DNA from: Dyella psychrodurans
GTDB lineage: Bacteria > Pseudomonadota > Gammaproteobacteria > Xanthomonadales > Rhodanobacteraceae
Reading direction: 5' to 3'
DNA length: 64,000 nt
Assembly: GCF_003363265.1 (NCBI RefSeq)
Contig: NZ_QRBF01000001.1
Coordinates: forward strand, 434,001 to 498,000
The notes below the pieces were generated by a model. The model was not told the origin of the DNA and did not search any database. It saw nothing but the letters and a program-made list of their open reading frames with translations. Every line of letters begins with the position of its first letter. The stretch's first letter is position 1. This document shows, in pieces, positions 42,370 through 51,285 of the stretch. Both the position numbers and the translations under genes were made by a program.

Positions 42370-42929
42370 TGGAGCGTGCGACGGTGTATTCGGAAGAAGC
42401 TCGATTAAAGGCATTGTTCATCAGCAGCCTGGACGGAGATGCCGTCAGCTATCGGCTCTTTTTAAGTGACTTGACGCGCTATCTGCGCGGTTACCTGCGC
42501 AAGCGCATACCCAAGATGCGCGAAGACATTGAAGATCTGATTCAGGAAACACTGCTAGCCGTGCACCACGCGCGGCACACCTATCGACCCGAAGAGCCGC
42601 TGACCGCTTGGATTCACGCGATAGCGCGGTACAAGTTGATGGATTTCTTTCGCACGCGTGCGCGCCGCGATTCACTGAATGATCCGATCGACGATCATCA
42701 GGAAATCTTTTCGTTGTCGGACGATGAGCCCGAAAATGCGCGCCGCGACATACGCACGCTGCTTAACTACTTACCCGACAAACAGCGTCTGTCCATCCTC
42801 CATGTTAAACTGCAGGGCATGTCCATCGCTGAGACAGCTACGTTGTTGGGACTTTCCGAGTCCGCCGTGAAGGTAAACGTGCATCGCGGCATCAAAGCGC
42901 TCGCCGCGCGGATGCGGGAGGCGCTATGA
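42369..42929 (+). CDS. sigF: ECF sigma factor (SigF-like)
   Basis: 186 residues from the ATG at 42369 in the TGATG overlap; a GTG at 42366 is possible. Region 2 (EDIEDLIQETLLAVHHARHT, LTAWIHAIARYKLMDFFRTR) and region 4 (MSIAETATLLGLSESAVKVN, VHRGIKAL) are clear. It overlaps nrsF by 4 bp, the known SigF-NrsF arrangement, where NrsF holds the sigma factor at the membrane until metal or redox stress. Its probable promoters are the nine GTAAC-N15/16-CGAA sites listed here. No such site is seen before its own operon. Confidence 0.92.
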   Translation: MERATVYSEEARLKALFISSLDGDAVSYRLFLSDLTRYLRGYLRKRIPKMREDIEDLIQETLLAVHHARHTYRPEEPLTAWIHAIARYKLMDFFRTRARRDSLNDPIDDHQEIFSLSDDEPENARRDIRTLLNYLPDKQRLSILHVKLQGMSIAETATLLGLSESAVKVNVHRGIKALAARMREAL

Positions 42930-43570
42930 GGACCGAAGACCTCGTCGAACTGCTGTCCACGGATATCGAACCGGTCAAGAAGGACGCGCTCGCGATTCTC
43001 GTGACGGGATCGCTGCTGGTCGCGCTGGCAGGAGCATTCGTGCTGATGGCAATCGCCTTCGGCATTCGGCCTGACCTCGCGAACGTTATCACCACCCCCA
43101 TTTTTTGGGAAAAGCTCGCCTTCCCGTTGAGCTTAAGCGTGGGCGCGGTGATCGCCACCAGCCGACTCGGCCGACCTGGAGCCTCAGTCGGCGGTGTGGG
43201 CTTGGTCTTCCTGATCCTGCCAGTGGTCTGTGTGTGGGCGGCGGGCACCGCAGTTGTATACGGGGCGGTGCCGGCTGATCGGGCCCTTGCCGTGTTCGGA
43301 CACACTTGGCGATCCTGCCCTTTCAATATTCTGTTGCTTTCCATCCCCGGTTTTATCGCCATCTTCTACGCCATGGCGCGCTTGGCACCGACGCGTTTGC
43401 GACTCGCGGGTGCCGTCTCAGGACTGCTTGCGGGAACCGTCGCGACCGTAGCGTATTGTTTTCACTGTCCTGAAATGAGCCCTGCCTTCTGGAGCATCTG
43501 GTACGTGCTCGGCGTGATGATCGTCGCCGCGACTGGCGCATTACTGGGGCCTCGGTTGTTGCGCTGGTAG
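42926..43570 (+). CDS. nrsF: NrsF-type anti-sigma factor (DUF1109), paralogue 1
   Basis: 214 residues with six hydrophobic segments. The cytosolic start RTEDLVELLSTDIEPVKK should bind the sigma factor. Both conserved cysteines are present: TWRSCPFNILLLSIP and AYCFHCPEMSPAFW (plus a preceding Cys and His). In Caulobacter NrsF these cysteines are required to sense heavy metals and release SigF. ATGA overlap with sigF makes this the cognate partner. Confidence 0.92.
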   Translation: MRTEDLVELLSTDIEPVKKDALAILVTGSLLVALAGAFVLMAIAFGIRPDLANVITTPIFWEKLAFPLSLSVGAVIATSRLGRPGASVGGVGLVFLILPVVCVWAAGTAVVYGAVPADRALAVFGHTWRSCPFNILLLSIPGFIAIFYAMARLAPTRLRLAGAVSGLLAGTVATVAYCFHCPEMSPAFWSIWYVLGVMIVAATGALLGPRLLRW

Positions 43571-43628
43571 CGGGCTGTTGTCCCCACCTTCCGTTCCGCA
43601 CCCTTTCAGGCTTGTATCGACTCGTTCG

Positions 43629-45230
43629 CTAACCGGCCGTGGCCGAAAGCTCTCTCGAAGCATGGTCTGAGTCCATGCCCCCATGAATCTGAAAGACACT
43701 GACCGCCTTGACCAGTCGACCAGCATCGCCTTCCAGTGCCCCCGCGGCGCTTGCTGTGCGCTGGACAAGCGAAGCATTCTGCTGCGTCGCTTTATCGAGG
43801 TCGGCAACAACCTGACTCACGTGCGCAATGGCCTCCGATTGCTCGGACGTGGCCACCGCAATGCGCCTCACCGTAGCCGTGACGCGTTCCACGGAGTTGA
43901 CGATCTGATTCATCGCGGTGCTCGCCTCTAACACCTGGTGCGCGCCCGACAAGACCGACTCACTCGAAGCTTCGATCAGCGTCTTGATCTCCTTGGCTGA
44001 TTGAGCGCTTCGCAACGCCAACGAGCGAACCTCGGTGGCCACGACAGCAAAGCCCTTGCCGTGTTCTCCGGCACGCGCAGCTTCAACTGCGGCATTGAGC
44101 GCGAGGATGTTCGTCTGAAATGCAATGCCTTCGATGATGTTCACGATATCAGCGATGCGGTTGGCATTCTCCGACACAACATCCATCGTCGATGCGACTT
44201 GAGAGACTTTCTCACTGCCAAGCATCGCATCCGCTCGCGCCTCGCTTGCCAAGGCGTCAGCCTGAAGTGTATTCGATGCATTTTGACGCACTGCCGCGGC
44301 CAACTGCCCCAAGGTCGTCGATGCTTGTTGCAGCGATGTCGCTTGTTGCTGCGTGTGGCCGGATAGTTTTCGATTGTCGCTTGAAATGTGCTGGATACCG
44401 TACGTGACGTCATTCGTACCCTGCCTGATCGTGGCAACGGTTTGCACGAGATCCGACTGCATGACGTTCAGTGCCGCAAAGAGCGAGCCGATTTCATTTT
44501 TCGCGCGATTCTCAATGGTCACGCTCAAGTTTCCCTTCGCAATGCGCTGAAAGGTGTGAGTCACCTCGCGCAAAGGCCGCAGGAGTATTCGGTAGATGAG
44601 CTGCGAGTAGAGGGTCATGAGAAAAATCGAAAGCGCGGCCATGCCTGCAGCCACATGGCCATTTCGAACGGCACGCGCATCCGATTGGGCTTTCAAGGCA
44701 TCGCGACGCTGCTTGGCCGCTTCGATGGCATCGCGCAACGTGGATTGAAAGGCAGAGTCCGCCTTTTCTGCGCCGCTCGTCGCGGCCACATAATCATTCA
44801 AGGAGACGTCATAAAGCGCCTCCTCGCGGGTGCCAAGGATGTCCGTGTACTTCGTATACGCATCGCTTATGCGATGAACTTCATCAGCGGCCGCATCGTC
44901 GCTGGAGACCTTGGCGCTCCAGGACTTGAAGATTTTATCGGCTTGCATACGCAGCGCCGACGCCCGACGCGTATAGTTTGTCGCCGCGATTTGGTTGCCA
45001 CGCTGAAGATTGATGTAAGCGTTATCCATGCTCACGAGCGTCGTGAGCAACAAGCGCTGTATCTCGTGCAACGGTTCGATGTCGGCGGTGGACAGACGGT
45101 CCAGCTCACTTATTGTCTGAGTCGCTTCTCGCGCGTCCGCCCAGGCTTGCGCTACCGACCACCATAGCGCCAGGGAAAACAACCCAAGGAACAATAGCAA
45201 CCACGCCCGTATCGTTAACTTCGCCAACAT
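43629..45230 (-). CDS. Methyl-accepting chemotaxis protein
   Basis: 533 residues: N-terminal TM ([20 protein letters not shown]), a periplasmic four-helix TarH-like sensor, second TM ([20 protein letters not shown]), HAMP ([19 protein letters not shown]), and a full signalling domain with the hairpin tip [20 protein letters not shown]. No C-terminal pentapeptide for CheR docking is seen. It lies 48 bp after DoxX on the same strand, so it could be read with the bufA1 operon, which would link the metal response to taxis. Confidence 0.93.
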   Translation of the reverse strand: MLAKLTIRAWLLLFLGLFSLALWWSVAQAWADAREATQTISELDRLSTADIEPLHEIQRLLLTTLVSMDNAYINLQRGNQIAATNYTRRASALRMQADKIFKSWSAKVSSDDAAADEVHRISDAYTKYTDILGTREEALYDVSLNDYVAATSGAEKADSAFQSTLRDAIEAAKQRRDALKAQSDARAVRNGHVAAGMAALSIFLMTLYSQLIYRILLRPLREVTHTFQRIAKGNLSVTIENRAKNEIGSLFAALNVMQSDLVQTVATIRQGTNDVTYGIQHISSDNRKLSGHTQQQATSLQQASTTLGQLAAAVRQNASNTLQADALASEARADAMLGSEKVSQVASTMDVVSENANRIADIVNIIEGIAFQTNILALNAAVEAARAGEHGKGFAVVATEVRSLALRSAQSAKEIKTLIEASSESVLSGAHQVLEASTAMNQIVNSVERVTATVRRIAVATSEQSEAIAHVSQVVADLDKATQQNASLVQRTASAAGALEGDAGRLVKAVSVFQIHGGMDSDHASRELSATAG

Positions 45231-45244
45231 ACTCCTTTCCCCTG

Positions 45245-45266
45245 GGTGCTTGTCGTTACAAGCACC
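45245..45266. repeat. Inverted repeat between DoxX and MCP genes
   Basis: GGTGCTTGT-cgtt-ACAAGCACC, a perfect 9-bp stem. No T-run follows on either strand, so it may be an attenuating or RNA-stabilising hairpin rather than a terminator. Confidence 0.6.
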
Positions 45267-45278
45267 TCCTTGATCGCG

Positions 45279-45758
45279 TTACTTGATGCCAAATACTTTG
45301 TCGAGCGACAACTTCCCGCCGCCCCGCCCAATGAGGTAGAGCATCAGTCCCGCCCACGACAAATGCGTCGGCCATGCATCGGGATACACGAAGACTTCGA
45401 TCACGGTGGTCATCCCTAACAGCGCCAGTGCGGCACCGCGTGTAAAGAGGCCGAGCACCAGGAGTAACGGAAAGAAGTGTTCGGAGTAGGCGGCCACATG
45501 GGCGGCGATCTCCGGGCGAACAAAAGGCAGTCGATAATCCGTCTGGAACAACTCGTACGTGCCAGGCTTCAGCGTCAGAAATCCCGTGACTTTGGTTCGC
45601 CCGGACAGGAAGAAGATGGCTGCAATCGATATGCGGCATACCAAGGCCAATAGCGAGTGGCTGATGAGGCGTGAAGCAAGATCGGCACCTTGGTTCCAGA
45701 CTACAAACCGTCCGCGAACACGCGGTGCGCCTGAGGTCACGGCACTTGCAATTTCCAT
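45279..45758 (-). CDS. DoxX family protein of the bufferin locus
   Basis: 159 residues from the ATG at 45758 (GGAG 8 bp upstream; a GTG at 45794 is possible). Membrane segments include [40 protein letters not shown] and [13 protein letters not shown]. The sequence SGRTKVTGF after TM1 is the DoxX signature. DoxX-type proteins (sometimes called BufD) often accompany bufferin genes. It lies 84 bp after bufA1, in the same direction. Confidence 0.85.
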   Translation of the reverse strand: MEIASAVTSGAPRVRGRFVVWNQGADLASRLISHSLLALVCRISIAAIFFLSGRTKVTGFLTLKPGTYELFQTDYRLPFVRPEIAAHVAAYSEHFFPLLLVLGLFTRGAALALLGMTTVIEVFVYPDAWPTHLSWAGLMLYLIGRGGGKLSLDKVFGIK

Positions 45759-45842
45759 GTCGAACTCCGGGATAGGCCTTGCGAGATAAATCACGTGCGG
45801 AGGATCCGAAGATCACTCCGCACCAGGTCCGATAGCGTTTAG

Positions 45843-46127
45843 TCAGGATGAGATAGGGGTCAGCGAACCGTGGCCTTTCGGGGTCTTGATCGACGCGCAG
45901 GTTCCGGCCGGCACGTTTTTCCAAGCGTTGCCCTGATAGTCCTTCGCTGCCGTGCCGGCGCAGGTCGTGCCGGCGCCCGCCTTGCAGTCGTTCTGGCCGG
46001 CCAAGGCTACGCCGTAGCACTTCTCCACCTTCTGACCACCGTCGTCGGAGGGCTGGGGCTGAGCGAAGGCGGTGGAAGCCAAAGAGGCAATGAGGATCGC
46101 AGTAGCGGAAAGCGTGATCTTGTTCAT
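45843..46127 (-). CDS. bufA1: Bufferin precursor BufA1 (DUF2282)
   Basis: 94 residues from the ATG at 46127. Signal peptide ([18 protein letters not shown]), then four cysteines: Cys37 ([11 protein letters not shown]), Cys48 (NDCKAGAG), Cys56 (TTCAGTAA) and Cys77 (GTCASIK). This is the DUF2282 four-cysteine pattern. Bufferins are ribosomally made peptides whose cysteines are modified to thiooxazole-type groups by a BufB/BufC enzyme and which bind copper in the periplasm. Its modifying genes are not adjacent but 1 kb away beyond an NrsF paralogue. It is preceded by a sigma-type promoter (46232-46257). Confidence 0.88.
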   Translation of the reverse strand: MNKITLSATAILIASLASTAFAQPQPSDDGGQKVEKCYGVALAGQNDCKAGAGTTCAGTAAKDYQGNAWKNVPAGTCASIKTPKGHGSLTPISS

Positions 46128-46231
46128 CGGACTGATTCCCTTGAGAGTAGATGTCAGTGACACAGCAGCAGTCTTCCTTCTCGTCACACTGAGTGTGAAA
46201 GGCGATATCTGCCAACCGGTTCGGGAGATAG

Positions 46232-46257
46232 TTCGAACAATTCGATGGCGTGGTTAC
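46232..46257 (-). promoter_or_regulatory. SigF-type promoter of bufA1-doxX(-mcp)
   Basis: Minus strand GTAACC-N16-CGAA, 105 bp before the bufA1 ATG. Agrees exactly with the motif known for the Caulobacter SigF regulon. Confidence 0.75.
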
Positions 46258-46338
46258 AACGCCCCGGAAAGAAGAATGCACGGCTTCGTTTGCGTAGCTG
46301 CTCGTGTCAAATGTCTGACTCTCTAAAGAAGCATCGCC

Positions 46339-46365
46339 GTAACCTTTGTCGGCCATTGACCGAAC
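46339..46365 (+). promoter_or_regulatory. SigF-type promoter of NrsF paralogue 2
   Basis: GTAACC-N16-CGAAC, 90 bp before the ATG at 46455, divergent from the bufA1 promoter. Confidence 0.75.
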
Positions 46366-46454
46366 CAAACCCAATAGACCTTCTCTTTCCTGAGCCGAAA
46401 ATCCTCAGGGAAGATTCGCATTAGGTGGATGGTGGACATCGTGCGGAGATGCGC

Positions 46455-47096
46455 ATGAAAACGCGGGACCTGGTTTCCAGACTGGCTGACGATCTGGTTC
46501 CCATTGAGCCCAATGCCGTGGCAAAACGCATTGGGCGAGCCCTCATACAAGGCCTGACAGCAAGCACCATCGTGCTTGTTGCGCTTTACGGCGTACGAGG
46601 AGATATGCCAGCCATGATGGCGACACCACTCTTCTGGCTCAAACTCATGTTTCCTCTTGCCATCATCGTGCCGGCACTCAAACTGGCAGAGCGACTTGGA
46701 CAACCGGGTGTTCCAACAAAACGAGCGTGGATGACGGTCCTGCTGCCCATACTCACACTCTGGCTGGCCGCCGCGATCATCCTCTTGTTCACACCACGCG
46801 GCTATCGCCTGCAACTCATGCTGGGGTCGACGTGGCGGGTTAGCACGCTGAACATCGTGCTTCTTTCGCTACCGCCACTGGGCCTGGCCATGAAATCCAT
46901 GAAGGGACTCGCCCCGCCCCATCTGGCGCTGGCAGGGGCCGGCGTCGGGTTGCTGGCTGGCGCAGAAGGCGTACTGGTATATACGCTTTACGGCGTTGAA
47001 ATGTCGGTCCCCTTCTGGGGCATCTGGTACGTATTGGCGATCGGAATCACCACCGCCATCGGCGCACTCCTTGGCCCGCGACTTTTGGATTGGTAA
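46455..47096 (+). CDS. NrsF paralogue 2 lacking the sensor cysteines
   Basis: 213 residues from the ATG at 46455 (GGAG 8 bp upstream). Six membrane segments and the sigma-binding start (KTRDLVSRLADDLVPIEPN) are kept, but both sensor sites are changed: TWRVSTLNIVLLSLP has Ser-Thr where the others have Cys-Pro, and YTLYGVEMSVPFW has YGVE where the others have HCPE. It therefore should not sense metals through cysteine. No sigma factor gene is adjacent. It splits the bufferin locus, being convergent with bufC1. It may be a constitutive brake on the sigma factor or partner another one. Confidence 0.85.
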   Translation: MKTRDLVSRLADDLVPIEPNAVAKRIGRALIQGLTASTIVLVALYGVRGDMPAMMATPLFWLKLMFPLAIIVPALKLAERLGQPGVPTKRAWMTVLLPILTLWLAAAIILLFTPRGYRLQLMLGSTWRVSTLNIVLLSLPPLGLAMKSMKGLAPPHLALAGAGVGLLAGAEGVLVYTLYGVEMSVPFWGIWYVLAIGITTAIGALLGPRLLDW

Positions 47097-47126
47097 CGAC
47101 CCATCGCTCAACATACCGCTTGCGAT

Positions 47127-47900
47127 TTAAGAGACCGCGTCACGCACTTTGATTTCGGCAATGGCGCCTGCCGTCAGCAACGTGGACACGCACTGACCAA
47201 GATCCATTTCCGGTTCGCGTTCCAGTGCCCGCCGGGTAGCGGATTCGAGGTCACATTCGGCGGCACATGCGTCCAGGAACGCACAGGCACCGATCGAAAG
47301 CGGCTGCCACACGACGTTGCTAGAAGGCCTAAGGAGCAAAGCCCCCTCACCTTCCCAAACGAGATCGTCAGGAATATCCGCGCCTTCGCGATTGGCTCGC
47401 CAGATGGTGTATGCGGGTTCATCCGCGAACCAATGCCAGCGCGCGCTCGGATGCACGCGAAGCGTGGCTCGCTCCGCCTGTTGCGGCGGCCACGCTGTCA
47501 AATCGATCACCGTTACATGCCGGTCATCGGGTGCGACATGTGCCTCTACCCAAGAGTAATCGAGTCGAGCGACGTTGGGCAGATAAGATAAGGACTTTGC
47601 GGGCTCGAACGAAGCCAGAAAATCAGGAAAGTTCTGGCCATAGCGCAACAGCCGCGTCTCCGTCGGCGGTGATAGGCTGACGTATTCGGCGGCCGCGGCG
47701 CGAAACCAATCCTCGCCCACGAGGCGCACGACGGCTGGGAAGTTCGCTTCCAGCGCATCCACGCAGCCTTGGAATACGGTATTGCGGTACACCGCAAACC
47801 CCGGTTGGTCCATCAAGGCCACCACCCGGCTGTCATGAGGCACCCTACCGTAGAGGGCGTCAACAAACGCATCCTGAAACGAGGCCAATGTAGCTTTCAT
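47127..47900 (-). CDS. bufC1: Bufferin maturation partner BufC1 (DUF2063)
   Basis: 257 residues. N-terminal DUF2063 helical domain (LASFQDAFVDALYGRVP, GFAVYRNTVFQGCVDALEAN, FPAVVRLVGEDWFRAAAAEY) and a C-terminal winged-helix-like part. Its start overlaps the bufB1 stop in ATGA. MbnC/BufC-type proteins bind the precursor and form a heterodimer with the DUF692 iron enzyme. Confidence 0.88.
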   Translation of the reverse strand: MKATLASFQDAFVDALYGRVPHDSRVVALMDQPGFAVYRNTVFQGCVDALEANFPAVVRLVGEDWFRAAAAEYVSLSPPTETRLLRYGQNFPDFLASFEPAKSLSYLPNVARLDYSWVEAHVAPDDRHVTVIDLTAWPPQQAERATLRVHPSARWHWFADEPAYTIWRANREGADIPDDLVWEGEGALLLRPSSNVVWQPLSIGACAFLDACAAECDLESATRRALEREPEMDLGQCVSTLLTAGAIAEIKVRDAVS

Positions 47901-48754
47901 GCCATCGCGTCCATCGATATCCTGCGGTCCAACAAAGATTGCGCCTGCTGGCGCTCGCCGAGCAGAACATCGAACTCCGGCACCTGACCGTCGCGCTCAA
48001 TCAACGTAGGACGAGGGCCGATCCGATCGATCAAGTATCGATACAGGTGCCACACGCCCTCGTTGATCGCGGCGTCATGAGAGTCGATCCATAGCGCGCC
48101 ATTGGCGTCGACGCTGTGCCCCGCCAAGTGGATCTCCATGACGGCATCGGACGGGATGGCATCAAGATAGGCGATAGGATCGATCGGAAGATTGTGCGCG
48201 CTGACGAATACATTGTTGATGTCGACCAGCAGGCCACACCCCGTGCGACGGATGACCTCTCTAAAAAAGTCGCTCTCGCTCCAGTCATGCCCTGTAATGG
48301 TCAGATAATGCGTCGGATTTTCGATCGCAATCCGACGTCCCAGCGTGTCTTGGGTTCGACTGATATTGGCGGCCACCCTTAGCAATGCGTCCTGCGTACG
48401 CGGAAATGGCAACAAGTCCGGGTGGTAATGATCCCGCCATGCTGACCATGCCAGGTGCTCCGACACCAGGGCCGGTTCAACACGATCGATCAAGGCCTTC
48501 AGTCGCTGCAGATGCGTAGCATCGGGCTCCTGCTCTGCGGCGAGCGACAGCGATACCCCGTGCAGCGACAAAGGGTGGCGTCCCCGAATCATTTCAAGCC
48601 ACGCAAGCCGCGGACCGCCGTCAACCATGTAATTCTCAGGGTGAACTTCAAACCACAGTTCACCCTGCTCCACCGCGTAGGCGTCTTCGTAGTGCTGGGG
48701 CTTCAAGCCAACGCCAGCTCCGAGAGCGATGTTTGTATGGCGTGGCGAGATCAT
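47897..48754 (-). CDS. bufB1: Bufferin-modifying iron enzyme BufB1 (DUF692, MbnB-like)
   Basis: 285 residues from the ATG at 48754; a longer frame to 48880 adds a cysteine-rich stretch unlike the family. TIM barrel with the DUF692 metal ligands: LSLHGVSLSL, VSEHLAWS, IAIENPTHYL, LLVDINNVFVSAHN, MEIHLAGHS and DSHDAAI. DUF692 enzymes are multinuclear iron oxygenases that convert cysteines to heterocycles. Coupled to bufC1 by ATGA. Its own sigma-type promoter lies 61 bp upstream. Confidence 0.9.
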   Translation of the reverse strand: MISPRHTNIALGAGVGLKPQHYEDAYAVEQGELWFEVHPENYMVDGGPRLAWLEMIRGRHPLSLHGVSLSLAAEQEPDATHLQRLKALIDRVEPALVSEHLAWSAWRDHYHPDLLPFPRTQDALLRVAANISRTQDTLGRRIAIENPTHYLTITGHDWSESDFFREVIRRTGCGLLVDINNVFVSAHNLPIDPIAYLDAIPSDAVMEIHLAGHSVDANGALWIDSHDAAINEGVWHLYRYLIDRIGPRPTLIERDGQVPEFDVLLGERQQAQSLLDRRISMDAMA

Positions 48755-48814
48755 GGCAATGCCTGCGATTCGATGGAGGTGTCGGTCACGGCACGATGAG
48801 TGACACCGGTCAAA

Positions 48815-48840
48815 TTCGCATGGATGCGCTCCTTGGTTAC
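48815..48840 (-). promoter_or_regulatory. SigF-type promoter of bufB1-bufC1
   Basis: Minus strand GTAACC-N16-CGAA. Confidence 0.75.
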
Positions 48841-48884
48841 ACGCCCCCAGCGTCGCCGCGCTTCGAGGGCACCTGCTCACGGCT

Positions 48885-48910
48885 GTAACCTCCCGTGCCC
48901 CTCGCCGAAC
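48885..48910 (+). promoter_or_regulatory. SigF-type promoter of NrsF paralogue 3
   Basis: GTAACC-N15-CGAAC, divergent from the bufB1 promoter; one base shorter spacer than most. Confidence 0.65.
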
Positions 48911-49076
48911 TTGAACACAGTGGTGGCATGAAGGATTTTACGGACGCGTCCATCACGGATCCTTGCCATGCGCCAAGGCATTCATGAGGTCGCTCGTATG
49001 ACGGGTCGGACACCAAAAGATGCCCTCGGCGTTTCGTTTCATCACCGCCATGAATACTGCCGCCGGTCCCGATGCC

Positions 49077-49718
49077 ATGAACACTGACGCCCTCGTCTCG
49101 CTCCTCGCTACGGACATTGCGCCTGTGCGTGGAGACACCGTCAAACGATACCTGACTGCATCGTCATTGCTGGCATACATCGGTGCGTCCGTATTCGCGC
49201 TGGTCGGCTATGGACTGCGGCCGGACATGGCGATCATGCTGGTTACACCCCTCTTTTGGCTCAAGCTCGCCCTGCCGCTATCGCTGGCCGTTGGCGCATA
49301 CATGATGCTCGAGCGGTTGGTTCGACCTGGTCAGGCCGTCGGACGCAGATGGAGTGGCATCGCGATGCCTGTCCTGGCCGTGTGGTTGGCGGCTGTGATC
49401 GTGCTTTGGGAAGCACCTCCCACCCTTCGCGCCTCGCTGCTCATGGGCAAAACGTGGCGCACTTGTCCGTTCAACATCGCACTCTTGTCGGTGCCGTGTC
49501 TTGTCGCTGTGCTCTTCGCCGTTCGGCAACTCGCACCAACGCATCGCTCCATAGCGGGTGCTGTCGCCGGTTTGCTCGCAGGGGCCATCGGTACGCTCGC
49601 TTACTGCCTGCACTGCCCGGAAATGGGCGTGCCGTTTTGGGCCACCTGGTATCTGCTCGGGATGGCGATCCCCACCGCAATTGGTGCACTGCTTGGCAGG
49701 CATGTAGTGCGTTGGTAA
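49077..49718 (+). CDS. NrsF-type anti-sigma factor, paralogue 3
   Basis: 213 residues from the ATG at 49077, matched to the starts of the other two paralogues (NTDALVSLLATDIAPVRGD); ATGs at 49020 and 49050 are in frame. Six membrane segments. Both sensor motifs are intact: TWRTCPFNIALLSVP and AYCLHCPEMGVPFW. No sigma factor is adjacent. A SigF-type promoter precedes it, so it may add negative feedback when SigF is active. Confidence 0.87.
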   Translation: MNTDALVSLLATDIAPVRGDTVKRYLTASSLLAYIGASVFALVGYGLRPDMAIMLVTPLFWLKLALPLSLAVGAYMMLERLVRPGQAVGRRWSGIAMPVLAVWLAAVIVLWEAPPTLRASLLMGKTWRTCPFNIALLSVPCLVAVLFAVRQLAPTHRSIAGAVAGLLAGAIGTLAYCLHCPEMGVPFWATWYLLGMAIPTAIGALLGRHVVRW

Positions 49719-50082
49719 ACCATGCCGATGAGGTCGCGCACCTGCGCCGCGCATTCCGCAAATCCCCCGATACATACCTGTAGCAAGGGATTCGCCAAGG
49801 CGATACGCATGTCTTCGTCATCCGTGGAAGCAGTACGCCTCAGCACGCCAACAATCAATGCACACCTGATTCGCCGGCATAAAGAAGTTACAGCGCCTAC
49901 GACGACATGGGTCTCGTAGACAGAGTCTGCGCGATGTGTAGAAATTTTGTGACGATGGTACACACGTCACGAAAAGCGCAATTCGTCGCCCGTCGATGTA
50001 ACCAAGATGCTCTTTCCCCGAAGTAACCAGTCGTGGCAACGCATGTTGCCGCAACCATCTATGCTTACATCGAGGAACAACC
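49719..50082. promoter_or_regulatory. Upstream region of the beta-propeller gene with SigF-type promoter
   Basis: 364 bp without a gene. GTAACC-N15-CGAAG lies at 49998-50023, 60 bp before the propeller ATG. A second gtaacc at 50023-50028 has no partner. The rest shows nothing. Confidence 0.65.
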
Positions 50083-51132
50083 ATGAAAAAGGCAATCTAT
50101 GGATCGGCGCTGCTCGCGCTGATGGTGGCAGGTGCCGTCCATGCACAGACCACCAATGGATGGAATAACGGCGATCTCATCGTTACCTCATCAAACGCTG
50201 CGAGCAATGAGTTGCTCGTGTACAACACGCAAGGGACGTTGATCGAGCAGTCCAAAACCGGCGGCGCCGGCGGCGTCACGGGCAATGCCGGCGGTATCGC
50301 GCAAAATCACGATCTTCTTGCCGTCGTCAACTTTGGATCGGGCAACGTTTCGATCTTCCAAAAGGGCGGTGATCGCGTCCCGTTGCAGTTGCAGAAGGTC
50401 GTACCTGCCATTACCAATCCGGTGAGCGTCGCGTTCGGCCGCAATCATCTTTACATCCTTACTGCCACCCACATCGAGTCGCATCCGATCGACCGTTACG
50501 GCGTAAGCGCCCAAGCCGACGGTGAAGCGCAGCTTGCTATTGCAGACGGTTCCGCAGCTCAAGTGGGCGTCCTCGGCGGACAGCTGATTCTTACCGAAAA
50601 GAGCAACGCCATTGAGACAGTCAATCTGACCGACCTAGGCGCCGTGTCGGGCTCCACGAAAGTGGTCGCCAACATCCCTGCCAACGTCAACACACCTTTC
50701 GGGCTTGCAACACGCGGCAATGACGCATACGTGACCATCGCACACTCCGACGAGATCAGCCTGGTGCGTAACGATGCGGTCCTGACGGTCACGGGTTCCG
50801 GTACGCAAACGGCACCCTGCTGGGTGACGCTCGACGGTCCATTCCTGTTCACGGCCAACCCGCCCAGCCACTCGGTGTCCCGTTATACGGTTTACGGCCA
50901 GAAGATCATCCAGAGTGCGGCGGTGGTGGCAACCCTCAACGGCAACCCGACCGACATCACCTACCGCGATAACCTCGCCGCCGTGGTTGATGCCAGCGGA
51001 TCAGTCTCGCACGTGTCCATTTTCGACGTGGACGGGGAAGGCAACTTCAATCTGAAGAATAGCGTCACCATCAACAGCGCGGCGACCAACGGTATTGCCA
51101 TCGTTCGGAACGACGACAATTTCAACTATTAG
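50083..51132 (+). CDS. Secreted beta-propeller protein
   Basis: 349 residues with a signal peptide (KKAIYGSALLALMVAGAVHA). The mature part repeats strand patterns of a six- or seven-bladed propeller of the lactonase/YVTN type (GDLIVTSSNAASNELLVYNT, DLLAVVNFGSGNVSIFQKGG, DAYVTIAHSDEISLVRNDA, GPFLFTANPPSHSVSRYTVY). A single cysteine. The function is unknown. Its SigF-type promoter places it in the metal/oxidative stress response. Confidence 0.8.
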   Translation: MKKAIYGSALLALMVAGAVHAQTTNGWNNGDLIVTSSNAASNELLVYNTQGTLIEQSKTGGAGGVTGNAGGIAQNHDLLAVVNFGSGNVSIFQKGGDRVPLQLQKVVPAITNPVSVAFGRNHLYILTATHIESHPIDRYGVSAQADGEAQLAIADGSAAQVGVLGGQLILTEKSNAIETVNLTDLGAVSGSTKVVANIPANVNTPFGLATRGNDAYVTIAHSDEISLVRNDAVLTVTGSGTQTAPCWVTLDGPFLFTANPPSHSVSRYTVYGQKIIQSAAVVATLNGNPTDITYRDNLAAVVDASGSVSHVSIFDVDGEGNFNLKNSVTINSAATNGIAIVRNDDNFNY

Positions 51133-51231
51133 TCGCGTTCATATCGTGCTGGGGAGTGCACGCACTCCTCAGCACGCCTCCTCCCGTGCGAAGCTAGTCG
51201 TTCGACCAGACAGCGCTTCGTATTCCTCTTT

Positions 51232-51258
51232 GTAACTTCTCGTCCGACGGGAACGAAC
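51232..51258 (+). promoter_or_regulatory. SigF-type promoter of the YkgJ-like gene
   Basis: GTAACT-N16-CGAAC, 28 bp before the ATG at 51286. Confidence 0.65.
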
Positions 51259-51285
51259 AGATCGAAGAGGCAATCCGGGGGAGCT

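Noticed and set aside
45245-45266. SigF-type promoter before the MCP gene
   Set aside because: A GTAACG is present on the minus strand but no CGAA lies 15-16 bp downstream; the sequence is part of a hairpin.
45256-46374. 372-codon minus-strand frame
   Set aside because: Overlaps DoxX and bufA1 in another frame; the latter have signal peptide, family motifs and promoter.
48755-48880. Cysteine-rich N-terminal extension of BufB1 as a bufferin-like peptide
   Set aside because: No signal peptide, no bufferin motif and no ribosome site; it overlaps the promoter of bufB1.
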